32,769 nucleotides of DNA from Opitutia bacterium (GTDB lineage Bacteria; Verrucomicrobiota; Verrucomicrobiia; Opitutales; Opitutaceae), in the NCBI GenBank assembly GCA_947472765.1, contig CANJCM010000053.1:1-32769 (forward strand), given 5' to 3'. The position numbers and the translations under genes were made by a program. Under the pieces are notes generated by a model. The model made no database searches, was not told the DNA's origin, and saw only the letters and a program-made list of their open reading frames with translations. Positions 16,038 through 23,226 of this stretch are shown in pieces (positions within the stretch are counted from its first letter, which is position 1; the number at the start of each line of letters is the position of its first letter).

Positions 16038-16338
16038 GGGGCGAGGAAGTTGGCAGGGGAACGGAAAAGTAAGAAGGATGAATTAAGAAGGAAGAATTGA
16101 GCCTGAGGGCCATCGGATGGGACCGAGCCGACACACCCCGTCGGTGCGCGCCACCCCGCTCGACCGCGAGCCATTCAGGTGAACCACAGATGGACACCGA
16201 TGCACACAGATGAGTGAAGGCCCCTGAATCGGCCTAATCTACATTGTGGCTCTGAATCCGTGTCCATCCGTGTCCATCTGTGGTTGTTCCTCCACCTCAG
16301 GATTGCTTCGGCCCAATCGCTCCGCGCAAATTGCGCCG
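16038..16338. repeat. Intergenic repeats: AT-rich string, CACACCCCG string and AACCACAGATGGACAC inverted repeat
   Basis: This 301-nt gap has no gene of its own. Bases 16065-16099 are an AAGTAAGAAGG/GAATTAAGAAGGAAG string. Bases 16133-16160 are a CACACCCCG/GCGCCACCCCGCTC fragment. Bases 16182-16212 hold AACCACAGATGGACAC followed by GATGCACACAGATG, and 16254-16285 hold its inverted partner ending GTGTCCATCTGTGGTT. The reading frame of the next gene is open through the right arm, but I treat that as chance. Confidence 0.75.
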
Positions 16339-17088
16339 ATGCCCGTGGAACCGCCCACCCTGCTCGACCCGGTTGCGTTTGCCGCGCAAATCCAATCCGT
16401 CGCGCGCGTCGCGGGGTTTCGCGTCGAACCCTTCGGCGAAATTGCCGGCCTTCCACTCTACGCCCTCACCCGCCGGACCCGTGGACCGCGGCCGCGGGTT
16501 TACCTTTCGGCTGGAATTCACGGTGACGAACCCGCCGGACCGCTCGCGCTGCTGCAGATGATCGAGCGCGGCGCGTTCGATGACCGGGCGGTGTGGTTCC
16601 TCTGCCCGATGTTGAATCCCATCGGCTTCACCAAACAGACACGGGAAAACGCCGACGGCATCGACCTCAACCGCGATTACAAGGCGCTGCGCTCACTCGA
16701 AATCCAGGCCCACGCCCGCTGGCTGCAATGTCAGCCAAACTTCGAGGCCGCTCTTTGCCTGCACGAGGATTGGGAAGCCACCGGCTACTATCTTTACGAG
16801 CTGAACCCGCACCAGCGCCGCGGGCTCGCGGCGGAAATTCTCACGAATGTGATGAACGTGTGCCCGATCGATCCGGCGAAGCAGATCGACGGGCGGCCCG
16901 TGACCGAACCCGGCGTCATCCGGCCCGTGGACGATCCGCAGCTCCGCGAACTCTGGCCGGAGTCGATCTACCTGCGCGCCCACCACACGCCCCTCGGATA
17001 CACGTTGGAAGCACCGACCTCGCTGCCGCTCGCGCAACGCGTCGCCGCTCACTGCGCGGCGGTCGAGGCGGTGATCGCTGAATTGTAG
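16339..17088 (+). CDS. M14-type zinc carboxypeptidase (MpaA/succinylglutamate desuccinylase-like)
   Basis: A 249-residue cytosolic protein with the M14 zinc site: HGDE at 61-64 (His61, Glu64), NRD at 111-113 for substrate carboxylate binding, zinc ligand His142 in LCLHEDWE, and catalytic Glu224 in YTLEAPTS. There is no signal peptide. The relatives I know of cleave murein peptides (MpaA) or act on acylated amino acids, so a peptidoglycan-recycling role is possible but unproven. ATG 16339 follows an intergenic repeat; a GTG start 31 codons earlier would translate the repeat and is unlikely. The TAG stop is the first part of an inverted composite repeat. Confidence 0.85.
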   Translation: MPVEPPTLLDPVAFAAQIQSVARVAGFRVEPFGEIAGLPLYALTRRTRGPRPRVYLSAGIHGDEPAGPLALLQMIERGAFDDRAVWFLCPMLNPIGFTKQTRENADGIDLNRDYKALRSLEIQAHARWLQCQPNFEAALCLHEDWEATGYYLYELNPHQRRGLAAEILTNVMNVCPIDPAKQIDGRPVTEPGVIRPVDDPQLRELWPESIYLRAHHTPLGYTLEAPTSLPLAQRVAAHCAAVEAVIAEL

Positions 17089-17298
17089 GGCCGCCGCTCG
17101 CCGGCGGGCCGTTTCTCGAATGAAAGCCGTGGCCCGGCGACGAGCGCCGGCCGTACACCGATCCGTGGACGTTCCGTCGCCCGTTAGGCCGCCGTGGACG
17201 GTGGGGGCACCGTCCCTCCATGGATTGCTCTTGGAGAGGAGCGTGAACGGAAGTCTGAACGATCCACCTGCCATGGAGGGCGGGTGCCCACACCCGCC
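17085..17298 (-). repeat. Three-hairpin composite element, copy 2 (214 bp, inverted)
   Basis: Read on the minus strand it has the same order as copies 1 and 3: GGCGGGTG hairpin, GTTCAGAC core with CAATCCATGGAGG, GACGGTG hairpin, variable spacer, and the long GGCCGGCGCTCGTCGCCGGG hairpin ending GGCCCTAC. Its end overlaps the TAG stop of the M14 peptidase gene. Its length equals that of copy 1. Confidence 0.9.
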
Positions 17299-17392
17299 GA
17301 TTTCGTTCCCCCGCATCGTTCCGGCTCGAAAATCCAAAATCGCAAATTCGTCCGCGTGCCGACAGCGGCAGCCGGAGCGAACCCCATAAATC
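17299..17392. other. Gap between composite element and the Tat-exported protein gene
   Basis: Contains GCATCGTTCCGGCTCGA (about 17312-17328) and a short AAAATCCAAAATCGCAAATT string. Both belong to families seen after glnS. No gene is visible. Confidence 0.5.
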
Positions 17393-19342
17393 TCACCCCG
17401 GCGTCTGATAAGTCAGATCCCAATCGCCGATTCGCGTGAGCTCGGCGCGAGGACGCATCACGGGTGGACCGCCTTTCGCGCTCCAGTCGGCAAGTTCCTC
17501 TTTGTGACCCAGCCGCGACAGCGTGGTCCACGACGGATCGAAATTCGTCCGGCCAAAGCAGTCCCAGAAGAACAGGTTCTCGACGCCGGCTTTGTAGAGT
17601 CCGTCCGCCCGACGCTTGTACTGCTCCGGCGTGAGTCCGCGCGGCATCAGGTTCGGGGCAAGTTTGCAGGCCGTGCCCTTCGTCAGCTGCACGAACTCCA
17701 CGATGGCCGCGGGATCCTCATACGAATGGAGCCGGCTGTTAATACCCTTCGCCGACGAATACGGGATGAGCGTGTCGATCAGCCCTTCCTTCACCCACGC
17801 GGCGAGATCGAGCCCGTAGCTGTAGTTCTCCTCGATCGAACTCATCACCACCGCCGTAATGCCAATCGGCTTGCGCCCCTGCTTCGCGGCCGCGGTCTGC
17901 ATCCGCTTCCGCAACTCGCGCATGAACCCGGTCAGCACCGCTGCGGAATGCGCCAGCCAGCGCGGGTCGTTTTCCGGCAGTTGCCGGGGATCCAGTTGAA
18001 ACTTCGCCTGGAAACTCTGCACCAGCGGTTCGTCGTAGCCGAGGATCGGCAACCGGCGGTTGAAGAGCAGGCTGACGCCATCGACCGGATAGGCGGCCAC
18101 GATTTCCTCGTGGAGCTTGAGCACGTACTCCTGCACCCCCGGCACCGCGTACGAAAGCCGCGGGGCGATGCGGCCTAACTTGTCGCGCGAACGCCACTCC
18201 GGATGTTTCTCGTAGAGGCCGCCCGCATTCCATTCGTCCTCGGGGGCGGGAAAATAAAATCCCGCGACGCGGTAGGAGGCGTGAAACTCGATCCCGATGG
18301 CGTGACTGTGCTCGAGCGCGATTTTGAAAGGATCGAGTCCCTGCCGCTGGAAGTCCTTCACACTGTCGCTGCGGAGCCGGTCGCAATACCGGTAGTGTTC
18401 GGCCATCCACTCCTGATTGTTCTGCCGGCCCACCTTGCTCGGATAGTTCGTCACATCGCCCGCGCCGGCCTCCCAGTACATGCGCGAGAAGTCCGTGTCG
18501 CGGTATGGCTCGATTTGGCGGCGGACATCATCGGCCGTGCGGAAGCGAAGGTTCGCCGTCGCGGAAAACGCATCATCGGCCGCGAACAGCCGCTTCGTGT
18601 CGGTGCGACGGCGATCGGCCTGGATCTGCGCGACCTCGGCCGTACTGAGAGGCACGAGCTTGATGTAGGCGAGCCAGCACGCCGCGAAAATATTGCCGAA
18701 CGCGTCGCCGCTGCCGGGCAGCGCCTGCACCTTCAACTGCCGCAGGACGACGGACGAGTTTGGGCCGCCCAGTTCCGCGTAGCGCCAGAAGAGTTCCTCA
18801 ATGCCGCCGGAGTTGTAGGAATGCCGCGACCACTGGATGTCGTCCCACATCATGCCGGCGTCCGCCAAATTGTTCGGTGTGAGCACGGTGAAAATCGGAT
18901 CGTTCTTGAACCGCACCTGCAGCCGCGACTCCCAGTAGTGGGACTGGATGCCGAAGGAGATCGCATACCAGCCCTTCTGCGGCAGCGCGTACTCGAGGTC
19001 CGGCACGCCCGTGTTCTGGCCGCAGGCGAGCATCACGCCCTTCACCTGCGGGGTCTCGAACTCGTACTGCTTCCAGCGATTCGGCTGCCAGGTCTTCGCC
19101 TGCGCCGAGGCCGGCGTTGCGCGGTCGAGATCGGCGAGATAGATCGGCTGACCCGAGCCATACGGTACGAGCGGCACGGGCGGCAGGGTCGGCGTGGCGG
19201 GTGCGGCGGCCGGCACGGGTTGCGCGGCCTTTGCCAGGTCGGTGCCCAGCGCCACCACGGACGCGCCGGCGAGCAGCGACTGTTTGACGAACTCGCGACG
19301 GGTCGAGGATGCGGAAGCCGGAAGGTCGGAAGCGTGGGACAT
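17393..19342 (-). CDS. Tat-exported protein, putative glycoside-hydrolase-like TIM barrel
   Basis: A 649-residue protein starting at ATG 19342. The N-terminus has a twin-arginine signal, STRREFVKQSLLAGASVVALG (Arg15-Arg16), followed by an Ala/Pro-rich linker to about residue 57. About 60-235 looks beta-rich and binding-module-like. The rest (from about 270) has segments such as IGIEFHASYRVAGFYFP, YPVDGVSLLFNRRLPILGYDEP, KPIGITAVVMSS and AGVENLFFWDCFG, which resemble barrel strands of family-10-like glycosyl hydrolases. No catalytic pair can be named with certainty. It is predicted to act in the periplasm or at the surface, probably on polysaccharide. It is a single gene; an upstream in-frame extension to 19504 is rejected because the Tat signal fixes the start. 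Confidence 0.7.
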   Translation of the reverse strand: MSHASDLPASASSTRREFVKQSLLAGASVVALGTDLAKAAQPVPAAAPATPTLPPVPLVPYGSGQPIYLADLDRATPASAQAKTWQPNRWKQYEFETPQVKGVMLACGQNTGVPDLEYALPQKGWYAISFGIQSHYWESRLQVRFKNDPIFTVLTPNNLADAGMMWDDIQWSRHSYNSGGIEELFWRYAELGGPNSSVVLRQLKVQALPGSGDAFGNIFAACWLAYIKLVPLSTAEVAQIQADRRRTDTKRLFAADDAFSATANLRFRTADDVRRQIEPYRDTDFSRMYWEAGAGDVTNYPSKVGRQNNQEWMAEHYRYCDRLRSDSVKDFQRQGLDPFKIALEHSHAIGIEFHASYRVAGFYFPAPEDEWNAGGLYEKHPEWRSRDKLGRIAPRLSYAVPGVQEYVLKLHEEIVAAYPVDGVSLLFNRRLPILGYDEPLVQSFQAKFQLDPRQLPENDPRWLAHSAAVLTGFMRELRKRMQTAAAKQGRKPIGITAVVMSSIEENYSYGLDLAAWVKEGLIDTLIPYSSAKGINSRLHSYEDPAAIVEFVQLTKGTACKLAPNLMPRGLTPEQYKRRADGLYKAGVENLFFWDCFGRTNFDPSWTTLSRLGHKEELADWSAKGGPPVMRPRAELTRIGDWDLTYQTPG

Positions 19343-19487
19343 AGCGGGGCGGGGATTCGGAGGTTCGGCGCCGGACAAAGCGGCGTCCCGCGGACGAAAG
19401 TCGTCCACGATGACCCGAGCCAAGCCGTCGCACTCGCGCCGACCACTGAAATCGGACGGACAGATCTGTTGGCCGGTTATCCGCAGC

Positions 19488-19567
19488 GTAGGGCCGGCGT
19501 TCACCGCCGGGCCTGTTCCGACGGGAAATTCATTCAGCCGAGGCCCGCCGACGAGCGGCGGCCCTAC
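19488..19567. repeat. GTAGGGCC long hairpin (third module of the composite element alone)
   Basis: GTAGGGCCGGCG at 19488-19499 and an inverted CGGCGGCCCTAC at 19556-19567 flank a spacer with CCGCCGGGCC, ATTCATTC and GGCCCGCCG, as in the third module of the composite element. It occurs here without the other two hairpins. Its right end contains the TAG stop of the pseudouridine synthase gene on the minus strand. Confidence 0.85.
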
Positions 19568-20415
19568 AATTGAATGCGCGACTCAAAAGCGATTCCGTGC
19601 CCCGCACAGAACTCGCGCAAATCCGGCGGCAATGGCGCCGTGAACACGTAACTCAGCCCCGCGGGACGCAGATCGATTTCCGCGCAATGCAGGGCCTGTC
19701 GCAGCAGCAGGAGCTTCGCCGCGAGCTCCGGCGTCCAACCGTGGTCGATGAAATCCAGATACAGCCGCGAATCGGGTCCGTAGATCTTGTCGCCCACGAT
19801 GGAGTGACCGAGCCATTGCGCATGGGCCCGGATCTGATGCTTGCGACCGGTCTCTGTCACAATCCGCGCCAGCGTGAAGCCGTCGCCGTGGGCGCGCGGC
19901 GTGAAGTGCGTGACGGCCGACTGTCCTTCGCCGGGTCCGACAACGGCTGACTTCAGGAAAACCGGACTGTGCACATCGTCGCCCAGCGGCTGATTAACCG
20001 TCACCGGCGCGAGCAGCTGACCGGTGAGAATGGCCTCGTAGGCCTTACCCACCTTTCGCTCCTGCATCGCGACCTGCAGCCGGCTCGCCATCTTCGCATC
20101 CTTCGCGAGCACGACCACGCCACTGGTCTCGCGATCGAGCCGGAAGACGAGATGCACCGTGGGCAACTGCGTGTATTCGCGGAGTGCGCCGACGAGACTC
20201 GACCACGGCCCGGCCTTCGAGGGATGGCAGACGACGTCGCCGGGTTTGTTCACCACCACCAGCCGTTCGTCCTCGTAGACAATCCAAGTTGGGACTTCCT
20301 CCGGTGCGATCATCCGGACGGGCCCCTGCACCCGCACCCGTCGCGGCCAGGCGCAGGCCCGCCGGGAGTAGTCGTCGTCCGGCAGCGGCGGCGCGGCGGA
20401 TTCGGGAGCGCTCAC
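19564..20415 (-). CDS. RluA-family RNA pseudouridine synthase
   Basis: A 283-residue enzyme. The catalytic motif is HLVFRLDRETSG with Asp94, and the usual partner motifs VVVNKPGDVVCHPS (53-66), GKAYEAIL and GRKHQIRAHAQWLGHSIVGDKIYG are present. It isomerises uridine in rRNA or tRNA; the target position cannot be told from sequence. There is no S4 domain at the N-terminus, unlike RluC/RluD. GTG 20415 overlaps the TGA of the upstream SDR gene as GTGA, which supports this start and translational coupling. Its TAG stop lies in an intergenic hairpin repeat. Confidence 0.9.
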   Translation of the reverse strand: MSAPESAAPPLPDDDYSRRACAWPRRVRVQGPVRMIAPEEVPTWIVYEDERLVVVNKPGDVVCHPSKAGPWSSLVGALREYTQLPTVHLVFRLDRETSGVVVLAKDAKMASRLQVAMQERKVGKAYEAILTGQLLAPVTVNQPLGDDVHSPVFLKSAVVGPGEGQSAVTHFTPRAHGDGFTLARIVTETGRKHQIRAHAQWLGHSIVGDKIYGPDSRLYLDFIDHGWTPELAAKLLLLRQALHCAEIDLRPAGLSYVFTAPLPPDLREFCAGHGIAFESRIQL

Positions 20416-21239
20416 GAAGCGCCCTTGCCCAGCCGGAACCGGCCGAGGACCTTGCCACTGATGCGGGCCGCCAGCGGCTTGGAAATCCTGGACGCGGCGA
20501 AGGTGTAAACTTTGTTCTTCCAGCCCGTGACGATCTGGCTGCGGCCCGCGGCGAGGGCGCGAAAGGCAAGGGTCACCACCTCCTCGGTGGTCATCGCGAG
20601 CGCCGGGAGGATGGCACTGTCACCGAGCCCGGCCGTGCGGAAAAACTCCGTCGTCGTCGTGCCGGGACAGACGGCCAGCGCGCGCACGCCGCTCCCGCGC
20701 AGCTCTTCGTGCAGCGCGAGCGTCCAGTGGAGAACGAAGGCCTTGGAGGCGCCATAGGTCGCGGAGAACGGGGTCGGCTGAAAGGCCATGACCGAGGCGA
20801 TGTTCATGATGGCGCCGCCGCGGGACTTGAGCCGCGGGAGCAGCAGGCCGGTGAGATGCACGACCGCCCGGATATTGACGTCGACCATGGCCAGTTCGCG
20901 GCCGAGGTCGGGGGTCGGGAAACGGCCGAAGCTGCCGAAACCGCTGTTGTTGATGAGGAGGATGGGCCCGGCGGGGGCGGTGCGTTCGAGAAAGGCCTCA
21001 AGTTCACGGACGGTGCGGTCGATTTCTTCCGGATGCGAGAGGTCGCACGAAAAATGGTTCAATTTTTGATCCGAACTATTTTTGACCGGAGAACGCCGCG
21101 AGAGATTGCAAATGACCAGTTCGGGTTTCAGCTTCTGACCAAGCTCGATGAACGATTTTCCAATACCGGAAGATCCCCCCGTCACAATCATGACGGCGAA
21201 AGGTTGGAGTGCTTCGCGTAGCGAAGAAGCGAAGGACAT
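20412..21239 (-). CDS. Short-chain dehydrogenase/reductase
   Basis: A 275-residue SDR with the dinucleotide motif TGGSSGIG at 20-27, NNSG at 97-100, Ser149, and the catalytic YGASK (Tyr162, Lys166). After the barrel, PGTTTTEF and a basic C-terminal tail with hydrophobic stretches resemble membrane-associated SDRs that act on lipids or ketones. The substrate is unknown. I start at ATG 21239 because ATG 21191 would cut off the first beta strand just before TGGSSGIG. The gene is translationally coupled to the downstream pseudouridine synthase by a 4-nt overlap. Confidence 0.88.
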   Translation of the reverse strand: MSFASSLREALQPFAVMIVTGGSSGIGKSFIELGQKLKPELVICNLSRRSPVKNSSDQKLNHFSCDLSHPEEIDRTVRELEAFLERTAPAGPILLINNSGFGSFGRFPTPDLGRELAMVDVNIRAVVHLTGLLLPRLKSRGGAIMNIASVMAFQPTPFSATYGASKAFVLHWTLALHEELRGSGVRALAVCPGTTTTEFFRTAGLGDSAILPALAMTTEEVVTLAFRALAAGRSQIVTGWKNKVYTFAASRISKPLAARISGKVLGRFRLGKGAS

Positions 21240-21315
21240 CGAGGAAGACACAAAGGGAATTTACCGGGCTTGGCGCAGGCCAGGACCGGATGCAACGCAA
21301 CCCATACCCAGAAAC

Positions 21316-21687
21316 ATGAACAGCCAAAACAACCACGAACTAATCGTATCTGGCATTCACCTCGAACTCACGCCGTCCTTGAAGACGTTCGTCCGGGAGA
21401 AAGCCGAGCGACTGTTTCGTCACGAGGAACGCATCGTGCGGATCCGCGTGGAATTGGAATGTGATCGGACCGAAGCGGTCGGCACCCAGTTCAAGGCCAA
21501 GGGACACATCGCGATCCACGGCCCCGATATGAATGCGACGGTCCAGTCCGGCGAATGCCACCAGGCGGTATCGCTCCTGATCGACAAGCTCGATCGCATG
21601 CTGCAGCGCCGCCACCAACTGCAACGCGTCAAACGCAATCACCCGCACGCCGTCGAACTCGACGCGGCGATCCCGAAGAGCGTCTGA
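21316..21687 (+). CDS. hpf: Ribosome hibernation promoting factor (HPF/YfiA family)
   Basis: A 123-residue protein with the HPF/YfiA fold pattern: LIVSGIHLELTPSLKTFVREKAERLFRHEERIVRIRVELE, then GTQFKAKGHIAIHGPDMNATV and DLYxAI-like HQAVSLLIDKLDRMLQRR. It binds the 30S subunit near the mRNA channel in slow growth and blocks translation. It lacks the C-terminal dimerisation domain of long HPF, so it is the short type. ATG 21316 begins the conserved part. A strong terminator follows. Confidence 0.93.
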   Translation: MNSQNNHELIVSGIHLELTPSLKTFVREKAERLFRHEERIVRIRVELECDRTEAVGTQFKAKGHIAIHGPDMNATVQSGECHQAVSLLIDKLDRMLQRRHQLQRVKRNHPHAVELDAAIPKSV

Positions 21688-21716
21688 CCTCTCAACCCAT
21701 TTTAGCTGATAGCTTC

Positions 21717-21749
21717 GACCCGCCGGTCCCAACCGGCGGGTCTTTTTTT
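21717..21749 (+). terminator. Rho-independent terminator after hpf
   Basis: GACCCGCCGGT at 21717-21727 pairs perfectly with ACCGGCGGGTC at 21732-21742 over a CCCA loop, followed by seven T. It lies 29 nt after the hpf stop. Confidence 0.95.
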
Positions 21750-21845
21750 GGCGGAGTGAATGAAATCAGTCAGCCATCTGCTCCGTTTAGAAAGTACCGC
21801 CGCGTCTCCGACCGGCGCAGGACGTTCAGGCCTCCCAGGTTCTCA
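21750..21845. other. Gap between hpf terminator and tandem repeats
   Basis: Contains an AAAGTACCGCCGCGTCTCCG/ACCGGCG string resembling a fragment near 32300. No gene is visible. Confidence 0.4.
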
Positions 21846-21984
21846 GCGTAGCCCGCTGCGTGAGCAGCGGGAGGCTCGAGCCCAAACTTAGACAGGATTA
21901 CAGGATGCACAGGATTCGAGCCACCGCAGCCACGGGACGAACCTCGGGACCGATCGCTCCTGAAGCGTTAATCACCCGCGCCCC

Positions 21985-22164
21985 TGTCATTCTGAGCGGA
22001 GCGAAGAATCCATGCCTTCGAAGTGACCTTCGGGAATGCATGTCATCGTGCCGGACGCCGAGTCGTCGGCAGATGAACTTCAGAAGGGCCTTCGCTTCGC
22101 AGGCGGCCAACGCACGCGACACGGCTACCGTTCACATGGATTCTTCGCTCCGCTCAGAATGACA
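21985..22164. repeat. 180-bp element with CATTCTGAGCG terminal inverted repeats, copy 2
   Basis: Left end TGTCATTCTGAGCG, right end CGCTCAGAATGACA, both extended to about 29 nt. It is nested in the first tandem unit. Its interior resembles copy 3 closely, but not copy 1 at 14296. Confidence 0.88.
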
Positions 22165-22354
22165 GCGAGGGGGACACAACGACTTCATTACGCAAAGCGC
22201 GTTCAGCTTTTCGCTCCGTTCCGCGTAGCCCGCTGCGTGAGCAGCGGGAGGTTCGAGTCCAAACTTAGACAGGATGCACAGGATTCGAGCCGTAGCAGCC
22301 ACGAGACCGAACCTCGGCACCGATCGGTCCTGAAGCGTTAACAACCCGCTCCCC

Positions 22355-22534
22355 TGTCATTCTGAGCGGAGCGAAGAATCCATGCCTTCGAAGTGACCTA
22401 CGGGAATGCATGTCCTCGTGCCAGACACCGAGTCGTCGGCAGATGAACTTCGGAAGGTCCTTCGCCTTGCAGGCGGCGAACGCACGCATCACGGCTCCCG
22501 TTCACATGGATTCTTCGCTCCGCTCAGAATGACA
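22355..22534. repeat. 180-bp element with CATTCTGAGCG terminal inverted repeats, copy 3
   Basis: Same length and ends as the copy at 21985, with scattered base changes inside, so the duplication is not very recent. It is nested in the second tandem unit. Confidence 0.88.
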
Positions 22535-22724
22535 GCGAGGGAGACACAACGACTTCATTACGCAAAGCGCGTTCAGCTTTTCGCTCCGTTCCGCGTAGCC
22601 CGCTGCGTGAGCAGCGGGAGGTTCGAGTCCAAATTTAGACAGGATGACCAGGATGAACAGGATTCGAGCCATAGCAGCCACTTCGAAGCGTCCAGAGGCT
22701 AGGCGCAGATGGCGCTCACGTAGT

Positions 22725-23216
22725 TCACGGTACTTCTTTTAGAAAACTTGGATCGGGAGCGCAGAGCGTCTTACCGCCATGAACCTCGACCAAGTTTGAA
22801 ATCATGAACGGTGTAATTAGTCGGTCGAATCCCTCAGCACGGAACATGCAGGTCACTTGGGAAATTCCGTTTGGTGAGCTAATCAGAACGACCTTCTCTA
22901 CACGTACTCTTGTGCCCCTCCTTGCCGGCCCAACAACCGGTACGGCCGACCTGCGATCACCTGCGTCCCACGCGGCGATTTTAGGCACGCTGTCTCCGGG
23001 CTTCATGAACACGTAATGCGGTCGGTCCAACTTCGTGACAAACAGGTCGGCCTGAAGCTCGTAGACGCCTCCGACCCTATAGCCCCTTCGGAACTCTGGG
23101 TCATTGATGTAATCGGCGGTCACGTCTGTTTCGCGATACGTGGCGCATCCGGCAAGAAGTGTCAGCATAACGCCCAGCGCGAATAACCTAAAACGGGCGG
23201 AGAGAGAGGTGTTCAT
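22725..23216 (-). CDS. Lipoprotein, candidate immunity protein to the RHS toxin
   Basis: A 163-residue protein with a lipoprotein signal: basic start, hydrophobic FRLFALGVMLTLLAG and lipobox LAGC with Cys24. The mature part has mostly short predicted strands (YRVGGVYELQADLFVTK, RVEKVVLISS, SQVTCMFRAEGF) and no family I recognise. It begins 10 nt after the RHS stop on the same strand and shares the lower GC of the RHS tip. By position this is where the immunity gene of a polymorphic toxin would be, and a periplasmic lipoprotein would fit a membrane-attacking lipase toxin. This role is inference; an unrelated envelope lipoprotein is the alternative. Confidence 0.8.
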   Translation of the reverse strand: MNTSLSARFRLFALGVMLTLLAGCATYRETDVTADYINDPEFRRGYRVGGVYELQADLFVTKLDRPHYVFMKPGDSVPKIAAWDAGDRRSAVPVVGPARRGTRVRVEKVVLISSPNGISQVTCMFRAEGFDRLITPFMISNLVEVHGGKTLCAPDPSFLKEVP

Positions 23217-23226
23217 TCGAGGTCAG

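Larger units (their letters stand above)
21846..22680. repeat. Tandem duplication, unit about 370-377 bp, two full copies and a partial third
   Basis: Units start with GCGTAGCCCGCTGC at 21846, 22223 and 22593, giving periods of 377 and 370 bp. Each unit contains a GTAG-headed hairpin (CCCGCTGC-gtga-GCAGCGGG), an ACAGGATGCACAGGATTCGA string, and one complete 180-bp element with CATTCTGAGCG ends. The third unit stops after the ACAGGAT string. Short ORFs in it are repeat artefacts. It fills the gap between hpf and the lipoprotein at the end of the RHS locus. Confidence 0.92.

Noticed and set aside
16246-16338. N-terminal extension of the M14 gene from a GTG at 16246
   Set aside because: It would translate the GTGTCCATCTGTGGTT repeat and has no family similarity; ATG 16339 gives the normal start.
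19343-19504. 54-residue N-terminal extension of the Tat protein
   Set aside because: The twin-arginine signal starting at 19342 fixes the true N-terminus; the extension runs into a repeat hairpin.
21846-22680. Possible CRISPR array
   Set aside because: The repeat unit is about 370 bp with two copies; there are no 25-40 bp direct repeats with unique spacers, and no cas genes.
21860-22702. Several 60-100 residue frames with recurring FFAPLRMT or HSERSEES peptides
   Set aside because: They are translations of the tandem duplication and of the CATTCTGAGCG repeats, not genes.
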